Below, piece after piece: positions 35,733-45,165 of a stretch of 64,000 nt of DNA. Both the position numbers and the translations under genes were made by a program. Position 1 is the first letter of the stretch. Each line of letters starts with the position of its first letter. The stretch is from JAAXPZ01 sp965215705 (GTDB taxonomy: Bacteria > Campylobacterota > Campylobacteria > Campylobacterales > Sulfurovaceae): positions 1 to 64,000 of the forward strand of contig CBDCEE010000016.1 in assembly GCA_965215705.1 (NCBI GenBank). Direction: 5' to 3'. The notes under the pieces are model-generated. The model worked only from the letters and a program-made list of their open reading frames with translations, was not told the origin of the DNA and ran no database searches.

Positions 35733-36224
35733 TTATTTATAGTCTGCACGCCGGTTCTCTTGATAACACTCTTTGGTCTTATCTTGACAATCCGGATTAC
35801 TCTCACCATAGCTAACGACTTTGATCTTTTTCGCAGATATACCTTTGGCAACCATGGTATCTTTCACTGCTTTGGCACGTCGTAGTCCCAATGCATAATT
35901 ATACTCATCCGTACCAAACTCATCACTATTTCCCTCTACCCGTATCTCACTCTTTCTCTTGAGTGTACTGGAGTCTCTGGATATTTTTCTTTTCTCTTGT
36001 TGACTTAGCTTATTGCTGTTATAGGCAAAATGTACACTATTCTTGCCTTTACCGTTTGTACCATTGGCACCCCCACTGACACCTCCACCTGCACCATCGA
36101 GTGTCACAGTATCAGAAGCAACCATAGTTGCACCATTTGGGTTGGGTGAAGCTACCTGTTGAGTACATCCACTCAATCCCAAGAGTAGTGTTGCTGCAGA
36201 GAGTATGATTACATTCTTTTTCAT
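35733..36224 (-). CDS. pal: Peptidoglycan-associated lipoprotein Pal
   Basis: Pal anchors the outer membrane to peptidoglycan. The 163-residue precursor has a lipobox LSGC near 17-20, a glycine/asparagine-rich linker, and an OmpA-like domain with VHFAYNSNKLSQQE and the peptidoglycan-binding NSDEFGTDEYNYALGLRRA. It lies between tolB (18 bases upstream) and cpoB. The G-rich linker is longer than in E. coli Pal. Confidence 0.96.
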   Translation of the reverse strand: MKKNVIILSAATLLLGLSGCTQQVASPNPNGATMVASDTVTLDGAGGGVSGGANGTNGKGKNSVHFAYNSNKLSQQEKRKISRDSSTLKRKSEIRVEGNSDEFGTDEYNYALGLRRAKAVKDTMVAKGISAKKIKVVSYGESNPDCQDKTKECYQENRRADYK

Positions 36225-36242
36225 TCTTTTTCCTTTATTTAA

Positions 36243-37475
36243 TTACCAATCAATAGATTGGATTTTTCTATTTCCCAAAGGGAAAAGCATCGTTTGGTTC
36301 GTTTTTAAGCCAATATATCCTATCGCGTTGACCCCTTTGTTCCGCTTGATATAGAGTACTGTATTCCCATCAGGAGCAAATCGAGGGAACTGGTTTACTC
36401 CCGTACTGGTAAGTGGTCTGACGCTACCCCCTGAACTGTTGGCAAGGTAGATATTGAATTTGTTTGCTCCCTCTTTACTGGAGTAGACAATACGCTTTCC
36501 ATAGGTATCGCAACTGTTATTTTTCTTTCCGTGAAAGATCAGTTGAGAAACCGCCGTACTTCCTATTTTCTTCTTATATATATTGGGGCGTCCGATACGG
36601 TCTGAAACAAAAGTAATCGCACGCTCTCCTTCACTATATTTTCCATTGACATCGATCCCGCTAAATTTTGTAAGGCGTTTTGCACTACCGCTAGCCACAT
36701 CATACTCATAAATATCCGGCTGAAAATTGGGAGCCATGGTCAGAAGCAGCTTGCTTCCATCCTTGCTGACATCCGAACAGATCAGCATACCCGGTGAAGA
36801 GACAATCTGCTTACGCGCTCCGGTATAGATATTGAGATGGTAGATCGTGGGTGTCCCTGTCTCATAAGAGGTATAATAAAATCCCTGTTGCTTAGGGTCA
36901 CCCCATTGTGGAAAAAGATTAAGCCCTCCACGAATCACTGTCTTGGTATAGTGAAACGTGTAGTCAGCCAATAGTATCTCGCTCTTTTTTCTTCCTGTAT
37001 AGCGTGTAAATACCACATAGCGATTGATCCATGCAATAGATTGGAATCCCAGTGCATCATTGATATCCGTAGTTGCTTTATGTCCAATAAATGGATATTT
37101 AGCAACAGAAGGGATTGCATACTTTTTTTCCAGGATGACTTTAGAGTTGCCACCTTTGATCAGTTTGATCTTCAAAACTGCCCCAGCTCCATTTTTAGCA
37201 AACTGATACTTCAAGATATACTCTTTTGCTCTCTGTGTCGGGTCAATGCTATTGCTATAGCTTCCGGTGATATATCTCTTATCCGGTACAAAGTGCCCAC
37301 TGATTTTAAAGTCAGAAAAAAATACTTTATGCAGCTTTTTGGAGATCGGTGTTACACTACTGCTGTCTACGATTGCAATACTCGCTCTTTGATCCACATC
37401 TTTGGATATCTTGAGCTTCGCATCCGGTGCACCCAGAAGTATCAAAGGAAAGAGTAAAAGCCATATATATTTCAT
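36243..37475 (-). CDS. tolB: Tol-Pal translocation protein TolB
   Basis: TolB is a periplasmic beta-propeller that links TolA to Pal. The 410-residue protein has a signal peptide (about 1-16), an N-terminal alpha/beta domain, and a six-bladed propeller. Blades show the repeated D-x-x-x-Y-D and G-x-x-P-x-I-Y-x-x-x-I patterns (for example VSDRIGRPNIYKKKI). It has its own TATAAT promoter in the 143-base gap after tolA, so tolB-pal-cpoB can be expressed separately from tolQRA. Confidence 0.94.
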   Translation of the reverse strand: MKYIWLLLFPLILLGAPDAKLKISKDVDQRASIAIVDSSSVTPISKKLHKVFFSDFKISGHFVPDKRYITGSYSNSIDPTQRAKEYILKYQFAKNGAGAVLKIKLIKGGNSKVILEKKYAIPSVAKYPFIGHKATTDINDALGFQSIAWINRYVVFTRYTGRKKSEILLADYTFHYTKTVIRGGLNLFPQWGDPKQQGFYYTSYETGTPTIYHLNIYTGARKQIVSSPGMLICSDVSKDGSKLLLTMAPNFQPDIYEYDVASGSAKRLTKFSGIDVNGKYSEGERAITFVSDRIGRPNIYKKKIGSTAVSQLIFHGKKNNSCDTYGKRIVYSSKEGANKFNIYLANSSGGSVRPLTSTGVNQFPRFAPDGNTVLYIKRNKGVNAIGYIGLKTNQTMLFPLGNRKIQSIDW

Positions 37476-37508
37476 AAAAGTCCAATATTTTTCAATTTCT
37501 ATTCACTA

Positions 37509-37514
37509 ATTATA
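37509..37514 (-). promoter_or_regulatory. tolB promoter -10
   Basis: The minus strand reads TATAAT at 37514-37509, about 35 bases upstream of the tolB start. A small inverted repeat AGCAC-GCT-GTGCT overlaps its upstream edge (about 37514-37526). Confidence 0.55.
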
Positions 37515-37618
37515 GCACGCTGTGCTGAAATCAATATTAAATAGTATGAGAGTATTTTTTTGATTACTTATTTCGGACTTACTATACCTTGTTTAGATTA
37601 CCGGAACATTACTGATAC

Positions 37619-38350
37619 CTATTCCGTAGCTTCAAATTCGACCTCTATCTCATACGGCTTTGGATGGGTGTGTCTTCCCAGCCCTATTGACTGGAGCTGC
37701 TTCAGATAGGTGATGAGTGCTTCATTGAATTCACTGTTGGCAGAGAGGTGTTTGATCTTGAATTCAAATCTTCCGCTGCTATAAACCGTCAGTAGGACAG
37801 CGATCTGTTCTCCAGCAAAGTTGGCTTGTTCTGGCCAGCCTCTAAGCTTTTCTTCTACAGAAGCAAGATATACATTCTCTATGCCTTTATCGCTATTGTT
37901 AGGCTTTTTCAGTGAATCTCTCACCCTTTGAGAGGCAGATTTTTCTGCTTTTTTACTCGCCTTTTTACTCGCCTTTTTACTTGTTTTTTTGGCTGGCTTA
38001 CTTGGGGTTTTTACTGAGGAGAAGAGGCTCTTTGTTTTGATCTTTTTGGCCGGTTTTTTGGCTTTTTTACTCTTTTGCGGTACTTTATTGGGTGCGGTGA
38101 TATTGCGGACTTTCTTAGGGGTGTGCTTTGGTTTTTTTACTTGACTCTTTTTTTTGCCCTCTTTTTTCTTACTTGGTATTTTCGCACCTGCCAAGGAAAC
38201 AGCAATAGCATCACTATTTTTTTTGACATAGTGCACTGGCTTGTCACTACTGGAGCGATAGTTGAAATAATAGAGTACAGTCCCTGCCAGTAGCAGATAG
38301 ATACCAATCGCAATCCCCCCTGAAATCAGTTTAAAACTATCTCTCATCAT
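37619..38350 (-). CDS. tolA: TolA-like protein (TonB C-terminal fold)
   Basis: A 243-residue inner-membrane protein with one transmembrane helix near 10-30, a long lysine-rich region (about 55-150) with A-S-K-K repeats, and a C-terminal TonB/TolA-like domain. That domain contains LLTVYSSGRFEFKIKHLS and ends in EIEVEFEATE. TolA spans the periplasm and connects TolQR to TolB and Pal. The lysine-rich part is partly encoded by 12-base tandem repeats (37950-37985). The start overlaps tolR by 4 bases. A TonB identity is possible in principle, but the tol context favours TolA. Confidence 0.85.
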   Translation of the reverse strand: MMRDSFKLISGGIAIGIYLLLAGTVLYYFNYRSSSDKPVHYVKKNSDAIAVSLAGAKIPSKKKEGKKKSQVKKPKHTPKKVRNITAPNKVPQKSKKAKKPAKKIKTKSLFSSVKTPSKPAKKTSKKASKKASKKAEKSASQRVRDSLKKPNNSDKGIENVYLASVEEKLRGWPEQANFAGEQIAVLLTVYSSGRFEFKIKHLSANSEFNEALITYLKQLQSIGLGRHTHPKPYEIEVEFEATE

Positions 38351-38733
38351 TGTGTGATCAGTGAAACCTTGGAGAAGCCGACATCCTTGACAGCCTTCAG
38401 CAGATACATCACGTCCTTATAAGCAAGGTTCTCATCCGCACGGATAAAGACATCGCTCTTAAAATTATATTTCTTGGACCTGAGCATAAAATTATCTGCA
38501 AAGTCCTTGAGCGTATACGTATCCTTATCCAAATAGATCTTCTGATCCTTGTCCATACGGATCGTAATGGTAGGGGTCTTGTCCTTGATCTTGCTTTGTG
38601 TGCCTTGAGGGAGGGTTACCTGCTCCTCATAATTGATCGTTGGTGCGGTGATCATCAGGATTGCCATGAGCACCAACATGACATCTACAAGTGGTGTAAT
38701 ATTGAGATCTGGATCATCATCCCAGCTAAACAT
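38347..38733 (-). CDS. tolR: TolR/ExbD-family protein
   Basis: A 128-residue protein with a short cytoplasmic start, one transmembrane helix (about 12-34) beginning with the family segment NITPLVDVMLVLMAILMI, whose aspartate takes part in proton use, and a periplasmic domain. It overlaps tolA by 4 bases and follows tolQ by 3. With TolQ it forms the proton-driven motor for TolA. Confidence 0.94.
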   Translation of the reverse strand: MFSWDDDPDLNITPLVDVMLVLMAILMITAPTINYEEQVTLPQGTQSKIKDKTPTITIRMDKDQKIYLDKDTYTLKDFADNFMLRSKKYNFKSDVFIRADENLAYKDVMYLLKAVKDVGFSKVSLITQ

Positions 38734-38736
38734 CTG

Positions 38737-39294
38737 TTAGCCTTCTTGCGATCTCTTAGAGAGGATCACATCTGCTTGAGAGGAGAGTATAGAGCTAAGT
38801 TCATATGCTTTTCTTTTAAGGATGAGATGAAAAGTATAGGCAAAGATAGCCACAAAGATACCTACAGCAGTAGCAATGAGTGCTTCAGAAATAGCAGGTG
38901 CCACCACAGAGAGTGCCGCACTTTTTTGGGTAGCAAGGTGACTAAATGTTTCCAAGATACCAACCACCGTACCAAAAAGTCCGATAAAAGGAGAGGTAGA
39001 CGCCACCACAGAAAGAAGGGTAAGCCCTTTGGTAGAGACACGCACGGTATCACTGATCGCTGCCTTGAGTATCTCTCTGTTGATGCTGCCTGAACGCTTG
39101 ATATAGGCAGATAGTACAGACATTTTGGAGACATTTTCAGCACTACCCATGTAGAGTCGCGTCAAAGAGTCTGTTTCAAGATGAAGGCGTTGTTGTAAAA
39201 GGCGGTGTCGATAGATAAAAATCCATAACACAGCAACAAAATAGAGGGAGAGCAGCAGGATTACGAAGATCGTGATCGCACTGCTCTGAGTCAA
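38737..39294 (-). CDS. tolQ: TolQ/ExbB-family protein
   Basis: A 185-residue inner-membrane protein with three transmembrane segments (about 8-27, 95-120 and 130-155). It has the ExbB/TolQ signature region LLSVVASTSPFIGLFGTVVGI and the downstream SEALIATAVGIFVAIFAY. It begins 25 bases after atpC and is probably read from the same transcript as the ATP synthase genes, as in other Campylobacterota. Confidence 0.93.
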   Translation of the reverse strand: MTQSSAITIFVILLLSLYFVAVLWIFIYRHRLLQQRLHLETDSLTRLYMGSAENVSKMSVLSAYIKRSGSINREILKAAISDTVRVSTKGLTLLSVVASTSPFIGLFGTVVGILETFSHLATQKSAALSVVAPAISEALIATAVGIFVAIFAYTFHLILKRKAYELSSILSSQADVILSKRSQEG

Positions 39295-39319
39295 ATAGTC
39301 AAAAAGAAGAGAAAAGATG

Positions 39320-39700
39320 CTATCTTCCTACTGATTCGATCTTGCTGACAGCGTTTGCCATCGTAGCATTGGAGACTTCTGCACTTTTGAGAAGATCTTT
39401 TGCCGCTTGGATATTTTCAGAGATCTTACCCTCTTCATCGCTGAGTGCCACTGCACCATCTACGATACAGAGTGCTTTGTTCTCATCAATCTTTACATAG
39501 CCACTATTGATCGCAACCAGTATATCCTTTCCGTTTTCTGTCTCGATATCAATCACACCTGCAGAGAGAAGAGAGACCAGTGAAGCATGCTCAGGAAGCA
39601 CGCCGAACTCACCCTGCTCACCAGGTAGTGTTACCTGCTTGATGTCACCATCATAGATCGCACCGCCAGGTGTGACTATTTCCAGTTTCATAGTTTTCAT
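39320..39700 (-). CDS. atpC: ATP synthase epsilon subunit
   Basis: The 126-residue epsilon subunit of the F1 central stalk. The N-terminal beta domain has the family segment LPGEQGEFGVLPEHASLVS, and a C-terminal helical region (about 88-126) can inhibit ATP hydrolysis. It is the last atp gene here, 19 bases after atpD. Confidence 0.97.
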   Translation of the reverse strand: MKTMKLEIVTPGGAIYDGDIKQVTLPGEQGEFGVLPEHASLVSLLSAGVIDIETENGKDILVAINSGYVKIDENKALCIVDGAVALSDEEGKISENIQAAKDLLKSAEVSNATMANAVSKIESVGR

Positions 39701-39719
39701 GCGCTTATCCTTTTAGGGC

Positions 39720-41126
39720 CTAAGCCACTTTCTCTTTCATTTTCTCCGCTTTAGCCACTGCTTCATCCATACTACCAACCATATAGAATGCAGCTTCAGG
39801 AAGATCATCAAACTCACCAGCGAGGAGTCCCTGGAAGCCTTTGATAGTCTCTTCGAGTGTGACATAGACACCTGGGCTACCTGTAAAGACCTCTGCAACG
39901 TGGAATGGCTGAGAGAGATATCTCTCTACTTTACGCGCACGCTCAACGACAAGTTTGTCATCTTCGCTAAGCTCATCCATACCAAGAATCGCAATGATAT
40001 CCTGTAAGTCTTTGTACTTCTGGAGGATCTGCTGTACGCCTCTGGCTACCTCATAGTGCTCTTCACCAACAATTTGTGGATCAAGCATTCTAGACGTAGA
40101 GTCAAGTGGATCCACCGCTGGGTAGATACCTTTTTCTGCAATCGATCTGTTCAGAACAGTCGTAGCATCAAGGTGTGCGAACACTGATGCAGGTGCTGGG
40201 TCAGTCAAGTCATCCGCTGGTACGTAAACAGCCTGAACTGAAGTGATCGAACCTTTGGTTGTGGATGTAATACGCTCTTGGAGTCTACCCATCTCAGAAG
40301 CGAGTGTTGGCTGATACCCCACCGCTGAAGGGATACGACCCAATAGTGCTGACATCTCGGCTCCACTCTGTGCATATCTAAAGATATTATCGATAAACAT
40401 CAATACATCCAGACCCATCTCATCACGGAAGTACTCCGCCATAGTCAAACCTGTCAATGCGATTCTGTTTCTTGCTCCTGGAGGTTCACTCATCTGACCG
40501 AAGCAGAGTGCAACCTTATCCAGTACATTAGAGTCTTTCATCTCGTGATAAAGGTCGTTTCCTTCACGGGTACGCTCACCAACACCGGCAAATACTGAGT
40601 ATCCGCTGTGCTTGAGTGCAACGTTGTTGATCAGCTCCATGATGATAACAGTTTTACCAACACCAGCCCCTCCGAAGAGTCCAACTTTTCCACCTTTTGA
40701 GTAAGGAGCAAGAAGGTCAACGACTTTGATACCTGTCTCAAATACTTCTGTTTTGGTGCTCTGCTCTTCAAATGCTGGTGGCTCTCTATGGATCGACCAG
40801 GTATTTTTGGCTTCAAAATCACCTGCATCATCGATCGTCTCACCGATCACGTTGAAGATACGACCAAGTACCTCTTCTCCTACAGGTACTTTGATAAAGT
40901 CACCTGTGGCTTTGACCTCTTGACCTCTTGTAAGACCTTCACTCATATCCATCGCAATGGTTCGTACACGGTTGTCACCGAGTTGAATGGCCACTTCTAG
41001 TACCAATCTGGTCTCTTTACCATCAATGGAGATGGTTGTCTCTAGTGCTTCATTAATCCCTGGAAGGTAATCGGTGAAATCCACATCGATTACAGGCCCC
41101 AGTACTTGTATTACTTTACCTATCAT
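39720..41126 (-). CDS. atpD: ATP synthase beta subunit
   Basis: The catalytic F1 beta subunit, 468 residues. The Walker A is GGAGVGKTVI near 153-162, followed by the catalytic GERTREGNDLY, and Walker B LMFIDNIFR. The usual ALLGRIPSAVGYQPTLA is present. Its tandem position atpG-atpD-atpC is standard. Confidence 0.99.
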   Translation of the reverse strand: MIGKVIQVLGPVIDVDFTDYLPGINEALETTISIDGKETRLVLEVAIQLGDNRVRTIAMDMSEGLTRGQEVKATGDFIKVPVGEEVLGRIFNVIGETIDDAGDFEAKNTWSIHREPPAFEEQSTKTEVFETGIKVVDLLAPYSKGGKVGLFGGAGVGKTVIIMELINNVALKHSGYSVFAGVGERTREGNDLYHEMKDSNVLDKVALCFGQMSEPPGARNRIALTGLTMAEYFRDEMGLDVLMFIDNIFRYAQSGAEMSALLGRIPSAVGYQPTLASEMGRLQERITSTTKGSITSVQAVYVPADDLTDPAPASVFAHLDATTVLNRSIAEKGIYPAVDPLDSTSRMLDPQIVGEEHYEVARGVQQILQKYKDLQDIIAILGMDELSEDDKLVVERARKVERYLSQPFHVAEVFTGSPGVYVTLEETIKGFQGLLAGEFDDLPEAAFYMVGSMDEAVAKAEKMKEKVA

Positions 41127-41141
41127 TTTTTCTCCTCTTTC

Positions 41142-42026
41142 TTATTTCATTGATTCAACACCACTAATGATCTCGATAAGTTCAGTAGTGATCGCTTCTT
41201 GTCTTGCTTTGTTGTATTTGACACTCAACATGTCTACCATATCTTTGGCATTGTTGGTTGCTGACTCCATTGCTTGCATACGTGCAGAGTGCTCTGCAGC
41301 AAGTGAATCGATCAATGCATAGTACATCACATACTCCAGATATCTCTTGACCAAGGCCTCTAACAGCGTATCATCATCATCTGGCTCAAGCTCAAGCTCT
41401 GAGGTGGATACGGCATCATCAGAAAGTGCAGAAGCATCTACAGGGACCGCCTGCTCTTCTCTCACTTCCTGTGTGATCATGTTGACATAGCCATTGTGTA
41501 CCACAATGATCTTATCTGTATTGCCATGGATATAATCTTCAATCGCTTCACCAATAAATGCTGCTGCTCTCTCATAGGTAGGAGACGCACTCAGATCACT
41601 GATCTCTTGTAGCATATCGATATTGTTGAACTTGAAGTAGGAAATACCCTTCTTCCCGATCGCTCTCAATCTCACCTTGACACCCTCAGCCGCATACTGC
41701 GCTAGCAGTGCGTTGACACGCTTGATCGTCTGTGAGTTAAATCCACCACATAGTCCCTTGTCTGCTGTGACAAAGACGATATCTACTACTTTTGGATTCT
41801 TCACCTCTTTGAAGTAGATATTGTCCAATGACTCTCCATGTTTGGAGATATTGGAAGCAATATCATGGATCATTTCAGTGATCTTGGCAGCATAGACTTT
41901 AGATTGTTCAGCAAGCTCTTTAGTTCGGTTCAATTTCGCAGAAGAGACGAGCTTCATCGCACGTGTGGTCTTCTGTGTATTCTTGACGCTTCCTATCTTG
42001 CGTTGTATCTCTTTTAAGTTAGCCAT
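41142..42026 (-). CDS. atpG: ATP synthase gamma subunit
   Basis: The rotating gamma subunit, 294 residues, with the conserved N-terminal helix IQRKIGSVKNTQKTTRAMKL and the C-terminal helix region ARMQAMESATNNAKDM. The central part carries GLCGGFNSQ. An acidic loop (about 205-220, rich in Asp/Glu) is slightly longer than in E. coli. It lies 15 bases after atpA. Confidence 0.97.
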   Translation of the reverse strand: MANLKEIQRKIGSVKNTQKTTRAMKLVSSAKLNRTKELAEQSKVYAAKITEMIHDIASNISKHGESLDNIYFKEVKNPKVVDIVFVTADKGLCGGFNSQTIKRVNALLAQYAAEGVKVRLRAIGKKGISYFKFNNIDMLQEISDLSASPTYERAAAFIGEAIEDYIHGNTDKIIVVHNGYVNMITQEVREEQAVPVDASALSDDAVSTSELELEPDDDDTLLEALVKRYLEYVMYYALIDSLAAEHSARMQAMESATNNAKDMVDMLSVKYNKARQEAITTELIEIISGVESMK

Positions 42027-42041
42027 TGTTTAGCCTTTCAC

Positions 42042-43556
42042 TTATGCCGAAAACTGTTTTTTAAAGTCTTCGAGTGCGTTACGCAACTCCTCTTCAGTAC
42101 TGTCATCAATTTTCTGGCTTGTTCTGATCGCATCCAGAATACCTGCATATTTGGTATCGACAAAGAGGCTAAGCTCTTGCTCAAATCTACCAATCGCCTC
42201 TACGGGGATATCATCCAGGTAGCCTTTGGTACCGGCAAAGATAGAGATGACCTGCTTCTCAACAGGTACAGGAGAGTAAGGAGGTTGCTTAAGGATCTCA
42301 ACCATACGCTCACCACGCTCTAGCTGGTGACGGCTATGCTCATCAAGGTCTGAAGCAAACTGTGCGAATGCCTGAAGCTCACGATAAGAGGCAAGGTCTA
42401 GTCTCAACGTACCTGCCACCTGCTTGATTGCCTTGATCTGCGCTGCACCACCAACACGAGAAACAGAAAGTCCTACGTTGATCGCTGGACGTACGCCTGA
42501 GTTGAAGAGGTCTGTCTCTAGGAAGATCTGACCATCTGTGATCGAGATCACGTTGGTCGGAATATAGGCAGATACATCACCCGCTTGTGTCTCAATGATT
42601 GGGAAGGCAGTGATAGAACCCGCACCCAACGCATCATTGACCTTTGCAGAACGCTCAAGGAGTCTAGAGTGTAGATAGAAAACATCTCCTGGATATGCCT
42701 CACGACCCGGAGGTCTTCTGAGGATCAATGACATCTCACGATACGCTACCGCATGCTTGGAGAGATCATCATAAAAAATAACCGCATGTCTGGCATTGTC
42801 TCTGAAGTACTCTGCCATAGTCACACCTGCATAAGGAGCGAGGAACTGGAGTGCAGAAGCATCAGAAGCCCCTGCATTGACAATGATTGTATACTCCATT
42901 GCACCATGCTCTTCGAGCTTTTTCACGATAGAGGCAACCGTAGACTGCTTTTGACCGATCGCAACATAGATACAGATCACATCTTGACCTTTTTGGTTGA
43001 TGATCGTATCGATCGCCAATGTGGTCTTACCTGTCTGTCTGTCACCAATGATGAGTTCTCTCTGTCCTCGACCAACAGGTACGAGAGCATCAATCGCCTT
43101 AACACCAGTTTGGAGTGGCTCATGGACAGATTTTCTAGCCATGATTCCTGGTGCCTTCTCTTCAACAAATCGCTTCTCCGCTGCTTCAATCGGACCCTTA
43201 CCATCGATAGGCTCACCCAGTGGATTCACCACACGACCGACCATACCGTCACCTACTGGGACTTCAAGAAGTGCGCCAAGTCTCTTGACACTCATTCCTT
43301 CGCTGATACCGTCTGTTGAACCGAGTACAACCACACCGACACTTGCCTCTTCAAGGTTAAGTACCATACCTCTAATACCATCTTCGAACTCGATCATTTC
43401 ACCTGCCATGACATTGTTCAGACCGTATACTTTTGCAATACCGTCACCGACACTGACGACCTTACCTACCTCATTGATATCTACATCTATCTCGAAATTC
43501 TCAATTCTCTCTTTGATGATTGAGCTTATTTCGTCTGCTTGCAATTTTGCTGCCAC
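42042..43556 (-). CDS. atpA: ATP synthase alpha subunit
   Basis: The regulatory F1 alpha subunit, 504 residues. The nucleotide-binding P-loop is GDRQTGKTTLA near 170-180, and the conserved VRPAINVGLSVSRVGG and the segment ILRRPPGREAYPGDVFYLHSRL (given in part) follow. Both lie where expected. It is 24 bases after atpH. Confidence 0.99.
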   Translation of the reverse strand: MAAKLQADEISSIIKERIENFEIDVDINEVGKVVSVGDGIAKVYGLNNVMAGEMIEFEDGIRGMVLNLEEASVGVVVLGSTDGISEGMSVKRLGALLEVPVGDGMVGRVVNPLGEPIDGKGPIEAAEKRFVEEKAPGIMARKSVHEPLQTGVKAIDALVPVGRGQRELIIGDRQTGKTTLAIDTIINQKGQDVICIYVAIGQKQSTVASIVKKLEEHGAMEYTIIVNAGASDASALQFLAPYAGVTMAEYFRDNARHAVIFYDDLSKHAVAYREMSLILRRPPGREAYPGDVFYLHSRLLERSAKVNDALGAGSITAFPIIETQAGDVSAYIPTNVISITDGQIFLETDLFNSGVRPAINVGLSVSRVGGAAQIKAIKQVAGTLRLDLASYRELQAFAQFASDLDEHSRHQLERGERMVEILKQPPYSPVPVEKQVISIFAGTKGYLDDIPVEAIGRFEQELSLFVDTKYAGILDAIRTSQKIDDSTEEELRNALEDFKKQFSA

Positions 43557-43580
43557 TTCTTCTCCTTTCTATGATTAATA

Positions 43581-44114
43581 TTAGAGTGCTTTTTGGATAT
43601 AGTCAAGCAGTGCTGCCTTGACTCTATCTTTAGAAAAATTAAGCTCTAAGCCCAAATCCTCAACCTCAACCTTCACACCATTTAGATCACTTTCAACCTG
43701 CTCCAACTTAATCTCTGCACCACTGTGTTTGGAAAGTGCTGTCTCCAAACTTTTAAGCTCTGATGCATCAAGGGTATTACGACTTTCGACTCTACCAACA
43801 AAGCTGTTTGACTCTTTCTTCTTTTCAAATTTAAGAATCGCTGTCAAATCAGGGATCAGAGAAAGTCTTTCTTTCTCTCCCATGACTTTAATAAGCTCCA
43901 CCAGTATTGGGTCTGCTTTTTTACCCAATGCTTCTGTGATCAATGCGACTTTATCCTCTGCGGTGACAAGCGGAGAAGCAATCATCTCTTTTGCTTTGGG
44001 CTCTTCCAATGCAGAGGCAACTCCTTCAAGTGTATTGATAAAACTTTCTATTTTTTTACCAGCATCGATCTCCATCAATGCTTTGGCATATCTTTTAGCT
44101 ACGAGTTCTACCAT
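43581..44114 (-). CDS. atpH: ATP synthase delta subunit
   Basis: The 177-residue delta subunit (OSCP) of the peripheral stalk. It starts with VAKRYAKALMEI, the usual N-terminal helix, and ends with a beta/alpha domain containing GVKVEVEDLGLELNFS. One base separates it from atpF. It joins F1 alpha to the b-b' stalk. Confidence 0.94.
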   Translation of the reverse strand: MVELVAKRYAKALMEIDAGKKIESFINTLEGVASALEEPKAKEMIASPLVTAEDKVALITEALGKKADPILVELIKVMGEKERLSLIPDLTAILKFEKKKESNSFVGRVESRNTLDASELKSLETALSKHSGAEIKLEQVESDLNGVKVEVEDLGLELNFSKDRVKAALLDYIQKAL

Positions 44115-44115
44115 C

Positions 44116-44664
44116 TTATGCCACCTTCTTTGCTATGACATCAACCACTTGCTTTTCGGACAAGGGGATATCATCACTTGTGATATTTTCATGTAGCACT
44201 GTATCAATCGTCTCTTTGATCATGCGTCTCTCATCATGCTCGATGCGCTCTTCATAGAGTTTTTCAAGCAAGTCAAGATCCTTGACTCTGTTCTCTGCCA
44301 AACGCTCTGCCAAAAGTGCTGCTTCTTTTTTACTGTCTGCAATGATCTCTTTCGCTTTGGCTTCACTTTCTACAAGAGCTTGTTCTGCATTTTTTTGTGC
44401 ATCTTTTGCCTCTTGAAGCTTGGACTCTATCTCATTGAGTTGTCCAGCGATACCCTCTTTTCTACCTTTGAAAAAGTCTTTGATCGGAGAAGCTACAAGA
44501 TAATAAATCAATCCGGCAAAAACCAAAAAGTTAAAGATACGAGGGATAAAGTCAGTATGGCGACCTGTCTGAGCAAAGTATCTGCTTGTCTCGTGTTCAC
44601 CGCCAGATGCCATCAATACCGCAGGCAACATCAAGAGTACTATGTATAGTAATTTTTTAACCAT
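44116..44664 (-). CDS. atpF: ATP synthase b subunit
   Basis: A 182-residue b subunit. It has an N-terminal hydrophobic segment that looks like a signal peptide (about 1-19), a second hydrophobic segment near 42-62 that would be the real membrane anchor, and a long alanine/glutamate-rich helix to the end. The extra N-terminal segment is common in Campylobacterota AtpF. It follows the b' gene by 13 bases. Confidence 0.94.
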   Translation of the reverse strand: MVKKLLYIVLLMLPAVLMASGGEHETSRYFAQTGRHTDFIPRIFNFLVFAGLIYYLVASPIKDFFKGRKEGIAGQLNEIESKLQEAKDAQKNAEQALVESEAKAKEIIADSKKEAALLAERLAENRVKDLDLLEKLYEERIEHDERRMIKETIDTVLHENITSDDIPLSEKQVVDVIAKKVA

Positions 44665-44677
44665 TTCTTCTCTCCTC

Positions 44678-45100
44678 CTATAGTTGACTGAACTTGGCTT
44701 TCAAGCTCTCTTTGACCAATGGTATCTGTGAAAGAAGTGAATTTTGAAGTGCCACTTTTTCCTCTTCCAATTTTGCAGCGAAGCTCTCTTGCATCTTTTC
44801 CAGTTGAGTCTGTTTCTCCGCTACAGCCTCTGCTGTTTTGGTTTTTCCTTCCTCTACAACATCTTGTCGAAGCTTTGCGGCAGTGGCTTTCGCCTCATCC
44901 AGATTTGCTTGCGCTTTTGCCTGAAGCTCATCGGTGTTTCCGCCCATATTTCTCGCAGCAGTCATATCTTTGGCTATCGCAGCATCCCTGTCATCCATAA
45001 ACTTCAACAACGGCTTATAGAGCTTATTATTCAGCTGATACAGCATCACGAAAAAGATCACCAACATGATAGCCATCAGCGATGGATAAATATCTAGCAT
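44678..45100 (-). CDS. atpF': ATP synthase b' subunit
   Basis: A 140-residue second b-type subunit with one N-terminal membrane helix (about 7-26) and a long charged coiled helix. Having b and b' means a heterodimeric peripheral stalk, the typical arrangement in this phylum. It is the first atp gene; atpB (a) and atpE (c) are not in this window. GAGAGGAG lies just before the ATG. Confidence 0.93.
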   Translation of the reverse strand: MLDIYPSLMAIMLVIFFVMLYQLNNKLYKPLLKFMDDRDAAIAKDMTAARNMGGNTDELQAKAQANLDEAKATAAKLRQDVVEEGKTKTAEAVAEKQTQLEKMQESFAAKLEEEKVALQNSLLSQIPLVKESLKAKFSQL

Positions 45101-45165
45101 CTACTCTCCTCTCAAAAAATTTAAGGCAATGGTATCAAATAGGGTGTTAAGTATGGGTTAAATTG

